The position numbers and the translations under genes were made by a program. The notes under the pieces were generated by a model. That model was not told where the DNA came from, made no database searches, and worked only from the letters and a program-made list of their open reading frames with translations. Shown one piece after another: positions 1 to 5,321 of a DNA stretch of 10,576 nt (positions within the stretch are counted from its first letter, which is position 1; each line of letters opens with the position of its first letter). Source of the stretch: Pseudomonadota bacterium (GTDB lineage: Bacteria; Pseudomonadota; Gammaproteobacteria; Burkholderiales; Burkholderiaceae); the NCBI GenBank assembly GCA_023441105.1, contig JAEZQX010000139.1, forward strand, positions 1 through 10,576, in the 5' to 3' direction.

Positions 1-15
1 GCGTCGTGCGGCGCG

Positions 16-44
16 GCCCGCCGGCCCTTCAGTGCCGGGCGGGC
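16..44 (-). terminator. Possible stem-loop at the end of hslO
   Basis: Positions 16-25 (gcccgccggc) can pair with 34-44 (gccgggcgggc) with one bulged G, giving a roughly 10-bp GC stem whose loop contains the hslO stop codon. No U-run follows on the hslO strand. It could be a weak terminator or an RNA 3'-end structure, but GC-rich DNA of this kind makes such stems by chance. Confidence 0.2.
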
Positions 45-1000
45 GGCGTGCGCGGCGACAGATCGGTGGCGAACAACTGCGCGCTGTCGACCGCATCGAA
101 GCGGTAGTCGTTGTTGCAGAACTCGCAGGTCACGGCGACTTCGCCGCGCTCCGCGAGGATCGAATCCACTTCCGTCTGCCCGAGCATCCTCAGCATCGCC
201 CCGACCTTGTCGCGCGAGCAGGTGCAGGCGAACGCCGGGCGGCGCCGCTCGAGCGGCGTCATCGGACACTCCCAGAACAGCCGCTTGAGAATCGCTTCCA
301 CCGGCAGTTGCAGCATCTCCTCCCGGGTCAGCGTCTGGGCCAGGGTGGTCACGCGACGCCAGCCGTCGTCGTCGAAGTCCGCCGGCAGGCTGCCGCCTTG
401 CTGCGGCATGCGCTGCAGCAAGAGGCCGAAGGCCGCATGGTCGTCCGCGGCAAGCCAGAGTCGCGTCGGGATCTGCTCCGACCGCTCCATGTAGCGCTCC
501 AGCACCTCGGCCACCGTGTCGCCCTCGAAGGGCACGATGCCCTGATACGGGACCGTCAGGGCACTGCGCGTCGGGCTGCGCCGGCCGCGGCCCGATGCCT
601 TGGCGTCGTCCTTGCGGTCCGGCACCAGCGTGACCGCGAAGCGGCCTTTCTCGTCCTGGTTGACCAGGTCGGCGAGCGAGGCGTCGTGCGGCACGTGCGC
701 CTCCGGCCGGAGCTTGACCGTGGCGCGATAGGTGCCGTTCGATTCGCATTCGACGACGAACAGGGCGACCGGTCCCGAGCCCTGGATCTGCATCACCAGG
801 CCGCCGTCGAACTTGAGCGACGCGGCGAGCAGCAGCCCGGCGGACGACATCTCGCCGAGCCGGTAGCGCACCGTCGGGGCCAGGTCCCTGCCGTCGTGCT
901 TCAGGTGACGGCGAGCCACTTCGGTCCATGCATGCTCGAGCCGGACGATCTGTCCGCGCACCTGGTACTTGTCGAACATGAAGCGAATCAACGAATCCAT
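29..1000 (-). CDS. hslO: Hsp33 redox-regulated molecular chaperone
   Basis: A 323-residue cytoplasmic holdase that protects unfolding proteins under oxidative stress (with heat). In this family zinc release and disulfide formation at a C-terminal four-cysteine centre switch the chaperone on. The centre is complete: Cys259-X-Cys261 and Cys292-X2-Cys295, with the same spacing as in E. coli Hsp33. The N-terminal domain starts at MDSLIRFMF, and the MRSEQ-like segment is present as MERSEQIPTRLW. The protein is longer than the usual length of about 290 residues, mainly through a basic, Ser/Arg-rich insertion at about residues 129-148, before PYQGIVPFEG. The ATG start has a GGAGGG ribosome-binding site about 10 nt upstream on the minus strand. 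The gene is divergent from the hydrolase at 1227 and ends 28 bases from the window edge. The family call is secure; what the insertion does is unknown. Confidence 0.96.
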   Translation of the reverse strand: MDSLIRFMFDKYQVRGQIVRLEHAWTEVARRHLKHDGRDLAPTVRYRLGEMSSAGLLLAASLKFDGGLVMQIQGSGPVALFVVECESNGTYRATVKLRPEAHVPHDASLADLVNQDEKGRFAVTLVPDRKDDAKASGRGRRSPTRSALTVPYQGIVPFEGDTVAEVLERYMERSEQIPTRLWLAADDHAAFGLLLQRMPQQGGSLPADFDDDGWRRVTTLAQTLTREEMLQLPVEAILKRLFWECPMTPLERRRPAFACTCSRDKVGAMLRMLGQTEVDSILAERGEVAVTCEFCNNDYRFDAVDSAQLFATDLSPRTPPARH

Positions 1001-1057
1001 GGCCTTCGAGCCCTCCGACCCCTCGCGCAGATGCAGGAAAACGCACCGAAGGGTTGC

Positions 1058-1086
1058 ACGTGGCGCCGCCCCGGCCGCTTTTCAAC
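1058..1086 (-). promoter_or_regulatory. Candidate heat-shock (sigma-32 type) promoter for hslO
   Basis: Read on the minus strand, GTTGAAA (1086-1080) is followed, after a 14-nt spacer, by CGCCACGT (1065-1058). The E. coli sigma-32 consensus is CTTGAAA, 13-15 nt, CCCCATNT. The first box matches 6 of 7 positions and the second 5 of 7 specified positions. Transcription would start about 50 nt before the hslO ATG. hslO is a heat-shock gene in E. coli, which makes the match meaningful, but it was found by eye. An alternative sigma-70-like -10 (TACACT, minus strand 1093-1088) overlaps the same area and lacks a good -35. Confidence 0.4.
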
Positions 1087-1175
1087 CAGTGTAGCGCCCC
1101 CTGCGGCGTGCCGCAGATCGCCCCGTGGCAGGTGCGGACGTGGCGGCCTCGCCCGCAAGGCGAACGCCTCCCCTC

Positions 1176-1181
1176 TATACT
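1176..1181 (+). promoter_or_regulatory. Candidate -10 box upstream of the hydrolase gene
   Basis: TATACT matches the TATAAT consensus at 5 of 6 positions and lies 45 nt before the ATG at 1227, in otherwise very GC-rich DNA. No convincing -35 box lies 16-18 nt upstream. If used, it would start the hydrolase-PHP transcript with a leader of about 39 nt. Confidence 0.35.
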
Positions 1182-1226
1182 TGACGCGGTTTCGGATCCA
1201 CTTGCAGGCCCCACGGCCGCCCCTCC

Positions 1227-2177
1227 ATGGCCAGCAACCCCTCCCAGCACGCCGGCGCGGCCGCTGGCGCGGCTTACCATCCGCGCGCGGTCGGCGCCTC
1301 GCAGTTCCTGACGGTCCGTGGCCTGCGCTATCACCTGCGCACCTGGCAGACGCCGTCGAGCAGCGGCAGCGCCGGCCCGTTGCTGCTGATGCTGCACGGC
1401 TGGATGGACGTCTCCGCCTCGTTCCAGTTCGTGGTCGATGCCCTGCAAGGCTCATGGCGGGTCGTGGCGCCCGACTGGCGCGGCTTCGGCCTGAGCGAGG
1501 GCAGCCCAGGCCGCGAGCATGCGGCCGACAGCTATGCCTTTGCCGATTACCTCGGCGACCTCGATTCGATCGTCGACCAGCTGTCGCCGGACGATCCGGT
1601 GCGGATCGTCGCCCACAGCATGGGCGGCAACGTCGCGATGCTGTATGCCGGCGCGCGGCCGCAGCGGGTGGCGGGATTGGTGAACCTGGAGGGCTTCGGT
1701 CTGCCGGCCTCGGATCCGGCCAGGGCGGTGCTGCGTTACCGGCGCTGGCTCGACGAGTTGAAGGCGCCGGCTTCGCTGCGCAGCTTCGAGAGCCTCGACG
1801 AGGTGGCCGCGCGGCTGATGAAGAACAACCCGCGACTGCCGCGCGACAAGGCGCTGTTCCTGGCCAGGCACTGGTCGCGCCAGGTGCAGGAGCGCTTCGT
1901 GCTGCGGGCCGATCCCGCGCACAAGCGGATCAATCCGATACCTTATCGGGTCGAGGAGGCCTTGTCCTGCTGGGCGGCCATCGAAGCGCCCGTCCTGTGG
2001 GTGGCATCGCAGGAACGCGACCGCCATCACCAGTTCACCCGCAGCGAGGACTACCGGCGCCGCCTGGCGGTGATCAGGCGCCTGCAGGAAGTGACAGTGG
2101 CCGAGGCCGGCCACATGCTGCATCATGACCAGCCGGGCGAAATCGCCGGCCTGATCGAGGATTTCTTCAGTCGATGA
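1227..2177 (+). CDS. Alpha/beta-fold hydrolase, substrate unknown
   Basis: A 316-residue serine hydrolase of the alpha/beta superfamily (MhpC-like lineage), predicted cytoplasmic because no signal peptide is visible. The oxyanion-hole motif LHGWMD lies at residues 56-61. The nucleophile elbow is AHSMGG, with Ser131 as the likely nucleophile; the usual first Gly of GxSxG is Ala129. The catalytic His is likely His296 in EAGHMLHHDQP. The acid is less certain: Asp265 (SQERD) is in the usual place, while Glu155 in the conserved-looking NLEGFGLP is an alternative. The first 26 residues are low-complexity and probably disordered. The ATG has no clear Shine-Dalgarno sequence, but no better in-frame start precedes the conserved core. 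The stop overlaps the next gene by 4 nt (ATGA), so the two are probably co-transcribed and translationally coupled. The sequence does not reveal its substrate. Confidence 0.88.
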   Translation: MASNPSQHAGAAAGAAYHPRAVGASQFLTVRGLRYHLRTWQTPSSSGSAGPLLLMLHGWMDVSASFQFVVDALQGSWRVVAPDWRGFGLSEGSPGREHAADSYAFADYLGDLDSIVDQLSPDDPVRIVAHSMGGNVAMLYAGARPQRVAGLVNLEGFGLPASDPARAVLRYRRWLDELKAPASLRSFESLDEVAARLMKNNPRLPRDKALFLARHWSRQVQERFVLRADPAHKRINPIPYRVEEALSCWAAIEAPVLWVASQERDRHHQFTRSEDYRRRLAVIRRLQEVTVAEAGHMLHHDQPGEIAGLIEDFFSR

Positions 2178-3112
2178 CCCTCCCTGCCGGTCAAGAACCT
2201 ACCCTCCGCCGCCCGGTGTCGCCGCGGCATCCCGATCCCTGGCATCTCAACGTGGACCTGCACTGTCACTCCACGGTGTCCGACGGCACGCTCGCGCCGG
2301 TCGAGGTCGTGCGCCGGGCGCATCGCAACGGCGTGCAGGCAGTCGCGCTCACCGACCACGACGAGGTCGGCGGGCTGGTGCCGGCCGCCGACGAAGCCGC
2401 CGCCCTGGGCATCTGCTTCATCCCCGGCGTCGAGGTGTCGGTCAGCTGGGCGGAGGAGACCATCCATATCGTCGGCTTGCGCATCGACCCGGGCAACGAG
2501 ACCCTGGTCCAGGGGCTGGAGAGCGTGCGCAGCGGCCGCCAGGCGCGGGCAGTCGAGATGGCCGAAGGGCTGGCGCGGGTCGGCATCGAAGGGGCCTACG
2601 AGGGCGCCCTGCGGCACGTCGGCAACCCGAACCTGATCTCGCGCAGCCATTTCGCCCGCCACCTGGTGGAGATCGGCGCCTGCAGCGACGTGAAGCAGGT
2701 CTTCCAGAAGTACCTGGTCGAGGGCAAGCCGGGCTACGTGCCGCATCGCTGGGCTCGCCTGGAGCAGGCGGTGCAGTGGATCGCCGCCGCCGGCGGGGTG
2801 GCGGTGCTGGCCCATCCGGCCCGCTACCGGTTCGATGAGACCCGCCTCTGGGCGCTGGTGGACGAGTTCCGCCAGGTGGGCGGCGAGGGTATCGAAGTCG
2901 TTTCCGGCAGCCACACCGCGGCGGATGCCCAGCGCTTCGGGCGCTGGAGCCTGGACTTCGGCCTGGCCGCCTCGCGCGGCTCGGATTTCCATGACCCCTC
3001 GGAGAGCATCTACGACCTGGGCCGGCTGCCGCGCCTGCCCGACAGCCTGGAGCCGCTGTGGGCGCGCTGGCCGGAGGTTGCGGGCATGCAGCCCACGCTG
3101 GGCGACACCTGA
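2174..3112 (+). CDS. rnm: PHP-domain 3',5'-nucleotide phosphatase / RNase AM (YciV family)
   Basis: A 312-residue metal-dependent phosphoesterase of the PHP family. Characterised members of the YciV/Rnm group act as 5'-3' exoribonucleases that trim the 5' ends of ribosomal RNAs, and hydrolyse 3',5'-bisphosphonucleotides. Metal-binding motifs appear in order: DLHCHSTVSDG (His30, His32, Asp37), LTDHD (Asp61, His62), GVEVS (Glu87), His98 in ETIHIVGL, LAHPARY (His214), SGSHT (His247) and RGSDFH (Asp271, His273). This is the complete trinuclear PHP set. The start at 2174 overlaps the hydrolase stop as ATGA, with a GAGG sequence about 12 nt upstream. It gives a 27-residue N-terminal tail before the first motif, longer than in E. 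coli, so a later start is possible. yciO follows after 90 nt, the same neighbour as in E. coli. The family is secure; the RNase role is inferred from homology. Confidence 0.88.
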   Translation: MTLPAGQEPTLRRPVSPRHPDPWHLNVDLHCHSTVSDGTLAPVEVVRRAHRNGVQAVALTDHDEVGGLVPAADEAAALGICFIPGVEVSVSWAEETIHIVGLRIDPGNETLVQGLESVRSGRQARAVEMAEGLARVGIEGAYEGALRHVGNPNLISRSHFARHLVEIGACSDVKQVFQKYLVEGKPGYVPHRWARLEQAVQWIAAAGGVAVLAHPARYRFDETRLWALVDEFRQVGGEGIEVVSGSHTAADAQRFGRWSLDFGLAASRGSDFHDPSESIYDLGRLPRLPDSLEPLWARWPEVAGMQPTLGDT

Positions 3113-3202
3113 GGCGCGAGCGGCGCTGCCGGAACGGCGTGGCACCGCGGCAGGCCCCTGCGACCTTGCAGTAATCCGAGAACGAACCCGAGACCGTGCG
3201 AC

Positions 3203-3829
3203 ATGAAACGCTTCTCCGTCCATCCCGTGAATCCCCAGCGCCGGCTGATGCAGCAGGCCGCCGACGTCCTGCGCTCGAGCGGCCTGGTCGCGATGCCGAC
3301 CGACGCCTGCTATGTGCTCGCCTGCCGCCTCGGCGACAAGGCGGCGGTCGACCGGCTGCGCCAGATCCGGGGCATTGACGACAAGCACCTGCTCACCCTG
3401 ATGTGCCGGGACCTGTCGGAGCTCGCGCTGTACGCCCAGGTCGACAACCGCCAGTACCGCTTCCTCAAGGAATGGACGCCCGGCGCCTACACCTTCATCC
3501 TGCCGGCCACCAAGGAGGTGCCGCGGCGGCTGATGCACCCGTCGCGCAAGACGGTCGGCCTGCGGGTGCCCTCGTCGCCCACGGTCCGGGCCCTGCTGGA
3601 GGAGCTGGGTGAACCGGTGCTGTCGGCGACCCTGATCCTGCCGGGTGAGACCGAGCCACTGACCGATCCGGAGGACATCGAGCATCGCCTCGCGAAGCTG
3701 ATCGACCTGCTGATCGAAGGCGAATCCGGGCGGCACGAGCCGACCACCGTGATCGACATGACCGGCGACGAGCCGCTGGTGGCCCGCGCCGGGTCGGGGC
3801 CGATCGGCGAGATGACCCTGGCCCGCTGA
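3203..3829 (+). CDS. yciO: YciO, Sua5/YrdC-fold protein (TC-AMP synthase-like)
   Basis: A 208-residue protein closely resembling E. coli YciO along its full length. Shared segments are the start (MKRFSVHPVNPQRRL), PTD at residues 32-34, TLMCRDLSEL (65-74), TPGAYTFIL (92-100), TKEVPRRL, KTVGLRVPS and PTTVIDMT near the C-terminus. The fold is that of TsaC/Sua5, which makes threonylcarbamoyl-AMP for the tRNA t6A modification. YciO is a distinct paralogue whose physiological role is not settled, so calling it the t6A enzyme would go too far. A genome normally carries a separate tsaC or sua5, which cannot be seen here. No strong ribosome-binding site precedes the ATG. The gene sits 90 nt after rnm and may share its transcript; a hairpin follows directly after its stop. 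Confidence 0.9.
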   Translation: MKRFSVHPVNPQRRLMQQAADVLRSSGLVAMPTDACYVLACRLGDKAAVDRLRQIRGIDDKHLLTLMCRDLSELALYAQVDNRQYRFLKEWTPGAYTFILPATKEVPRRLMHPSRKTVGLRVPSSPTVRALLEELGEPVLSATLILPGETEPLTDPEDIEHRLAKLIDLLIEGESGRHEPTTVIDMTGDEPLVARAGSGPIGEMTLAR

Positions 3830-3844
3830 CGCCGCCGGGCGGCG
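3830..3844 (+). terminator. GC hairpin directly after the yciO stop codon
   Basis: CGCCGC (3830-3835) and GCGGCG (3839-3844) form a perfect 6-bp stem with a 3-nt loop immediately after the TGA. There is no T-run behind it, so it is at best a weak or Rho-assisted stop. It lies only 6 nt before the trpS -10 candidate. Confidence 0.25.
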
Positions 3845-3850
3845 CGTCGC

Positions 3851-3856
3851 TACAAT
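3851..3856 (+). promoter_or_regulatory. Candidate -10 box for trpS
   Basis: TACAAT matches TATAAT at 5 of 6 positions and stands out in GC-rich DNA. The only -35-like sequence is CTGACG at 3826-3831, which overlaps the yciO stop with a long 19-nt spacer. Transcription from here would begin near 3863 and give trpS a leader of about 105 nt that carries the repeats and hairpin described below. Confidence 0.4.
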
Positions 3857-3889
3857 GACGGGCTCCGATCGTGCGAGCCTCGAGCGAAC

Positions 3890-3922
3890 CCCGGGGGTGA
3901 AACCCGGGTGAGCCCCGGGTGA
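3890..3922 (+). repeat. Three tandem 11-bp CCCGGGTGA repeats in the trpS leader
   Basis: Three consecutive 11-nt units (3890-3900, 3901-3911, 3912-3922) share the core CCCGGGTGA. The first carries two extra Gs in place of the two variable leading bases. Each unit contains a palindromic CCCGGG, so neighbouring units can pair in RNA in several alternative ways. No function is assigned. They may be an RNA structure element or a slippage-derived repeat. Confidence 0.75.
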
Positions 3923-3936
3923 GCCCGCCAGCGGGC
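3923..3936 (+). repeat. Inverted repeat adjoining the trpS leader repeats
   Basis: GCCCGC (3923-3928) and GCGGGC (3931-3936) are perfect inverted repeats, forming a stem with a 4-nt loop (ccag) once the innermost pair is left open. It follows the 11-bp repeats without a gap and lies 32 nt before the trpS start, with no T-run behind it. Confidence 0.5.
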
Positions 3937-3950
3937 GTCGCGCGAGCCCT

Positions 3951-3968
3951 GAATCCCTGGAATCCCTC
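3951..3968 (+). repeat. Two tandem 9-bp GAATCCCT[G/C] copies abutting the trpS start
   Basis: gaatccctg (3951-3959) and gaatccctc (3960-3968) lie side by side, and the second ends exactly one base before the proposed TTG start. The junction of the two copies supplies TGGAA, the only purine-rich stretch in position to act as a weak ribosome-binding site. Confidence 0.6.
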
Positions 3969-5282
3969 TTGAGCACCACCACCCGAGTCCTGACCGGCAT
4001 CACCACCACCGGCACGCCGCACCTGGGCAACTACGTCGGCGCGATCCGGCCGTCGGTTGCCGCGAGCAGGCGCAGCGGCGTCCACAGCTTCTACTTCCTG
4101 GCCGACCTGCATGGGCTGATCAAGTGCCCCGAGCCCGCCCGCATCCAGCGTTCGACGCTCGAGATCGCGGCCAGCTGGCTGGCGGCCGGGCTCGATCCGC
4201 AGCGGGTGGTCTTCTACCGCCAGTCGGACATCGTCGAGATCCCGGAGCTGACCTGGCTGCTCACCTGCGTGACCGGCAAGGGGCTGCTCAACCGCGCCCA
4301 TGCCTACAAGGCGGCGATCGACCGCAACCAGCAGGCGGGGGTGGACGAGGACGCGGACGTGACCGCCGGACTGTTCATGTACCCGGTGCTGATGGCCGCC
4401 GACATCCTGATCTTCAACGCCCACCAGGTCCCGGTCGGCCGCGACCAGATCCAGCACCTGGAGATGACGCGCGACATCGCGCAGCGCTTCAACAACCTCT
4501 ACGGCGAGCACTTCGTGCTGCCGGAGGCGGTGATCGAGGAGGACGTGGCGACGCTGCCGGGCCTGGACGGCCGCAAGATGAGCAAGAGCTACGACAACAC
4601 CATCGCGCTGTTCGGCTCGCGCTCGCAACTGCAGAAGCAGATCGCCACCATCGTGACCGACTCGCGCGCGCCGGGCGAGCCGAAGGAGACCGAGGGCTCG
4701 GCCCTGTTCCAGATCTACCAGGCCTTCGCGACGCCGGACGAAACCGCTGCGCTACGCAAGGCCTTCGCCGACGGCATCGGCTGGGGCAGCGCCAAGGAGC
4801 AGCTGTTCGAGCGGCTCGACCAGGAGCTGGCGCCGATGCGCGCGCGCTACGACGCATTGCTGGCGGATCCGGGCGCGATCGAGGCGGTGCTCAAGGAGGG
4901 CGCCGACAAGGCGCGGCAGCTGGTTTCGCCCCTGATCGCGCGGGTGCGCCGGGCGGTCGGCCTGCGCCCGCTGGACAGCGGCGGCGCGGCGGCTGCCGGT
5001 GGCGCTGCCGCCGACGAGCCGTTGCGGGCAGCGGCGCCGGCATTCAAGCAGTACCGTGAGCGGGACGGCAGGTTCTACTTCAAGCTGGTCGCCAGCCAGG
5101 GCAGGCTGCTGCTGCAGAGCCGCGGCTTCGATTCGCCCAAGGATGCCGGCAAGGTGATCGCGGATTTCCAGGCGCGGGGTGCGGTAGCGCTGGCGACGCA
5201 CGCCGCGGTGCTGGAGGCCGTGCCAGAGGTCGGCGAGCCGGAGCTGGCTGCCGCCCTCGAGTTGCTCGCCCGCGAGGCATAG
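3969..5282 (+). CDS. trpS: Tryptophanyl-tRNA synthetase with a C-terminal extension
   Basis: Class Ic aminoacyl-tRNA synthetase that charges tRNA-Trp with tryptophan in the cytoplasm; 437 residues. The HIGH-type motif is TGTPHLGNYVG (His18-Asn21) and the KMSKS loop is intact at residues 203-207 (GRKMSKSYDN). The catalytic and anticodon-binding core ends near residue 334, the usual length for bacterial TrpRS. An Ala/Gly-rich linker (about 335-358) then leads to an extra domain (359-437), FKQYRERDGRFYFKLVASQG onward. That domain resembles the YegP/DUF1508 pattern: aromatic-rich strand, turn, LLLQSRGF, then a helix. The start is TTG: the in-frame stop TGA at 3909 and the lack of any ATG or GTG between it and residue 6 leave no common alternative, and STTTRVLTG aligns with the normal TrpRS N-terminus. 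It is convergent with the c-di-GMP gene. The enzyme call is secure; the role of the extension is unknown. Confidence 0.96.
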   Translation: MSTTTRVLTGITTTGTPHLGNYVGAIRPSVAASRRSGVHSFYFLADLHGLIKCPEPARIQRSTLEIAASWLAAGLDPQRVVFYRQSDIVEIPELTWLLTCVTGKGLLNRAHAYKAAIDRNQQAGVDEDADVTAGLFMYPVLMAADILIFNAHQVPVGRDQIQHLEMTRDIAQRFNNLYGEHFVLPEAVIEEDVATLPGLDGRKMSKSYDNTIALFGSRSQLQKQIATIVTDSRAPGEPKETEGSALFQIYQAFATPDETAALRKAFADGIGWGSAKEQLFERLDQELAPMRARYDALLADPGAIEAVLKEGADKARQLVSPLIARVRRAVGLRPLDSGGAAAAGGAAADEPLRAAAPAFKQYRERDGRFYFKLVASQGRLLLQSRGFDSPKDAGKVIADFQARGAVALATHAAVLEAVPEVGEPELAAALELLAREA

Positions 5283-5294
5283 GCTTCGCGCCGC

Positions 5295-5311
5295 CCGGCG
5301 GGCACCGCCGG
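5295..5311. terminator. Hairpin between convergent trpS and the c-di-GMP gene
   Basis: CCGGCGG (5295-5301) and CCGCCGG (5305-5311) form a perfect 7-bp stem with a 3-nt loop in the middle of the 39-nt convergent gap. Its placement suits a shared bidirectional transcription stop. Neither strand shows the T-run of a classical intrinsic terminator. Confidence 0.4.
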
Positions 5312-5321
5312 CGCTGCCGCC

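Noticed and set aside
32..2128. A 698-codon plus-strand frame covering hslO and the hydrolase
   Set aside because: It is antisense to hslO and out of frame with the hydrolase. Its Arg/Ala/Gly/Pro composition is that of a shadow frame.
3113..3202. The 90-bp gap between rnm and yciO as a site for a small RNA or promoter
   Set aside because: I see only a weak interrupted CTGCCG/CGGCAG inverted repeat and no usable promoter boxes; nothing firm can be supported.
3855..3911. Short ATG-started frame (18 codons) upstream of trpS as an attenuation leader peptide
   Set aside because: Its ATG overlaps the -10 candidate, it contains no Trp codons, and no ribosome-binding site precedes it.
2123..4030. 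A 635-codon minus-strand frame crossing rnm, yciO and the trpS leader
   Set aside because: It runs antisense to two clearly recognised genes and shows no protein family features.
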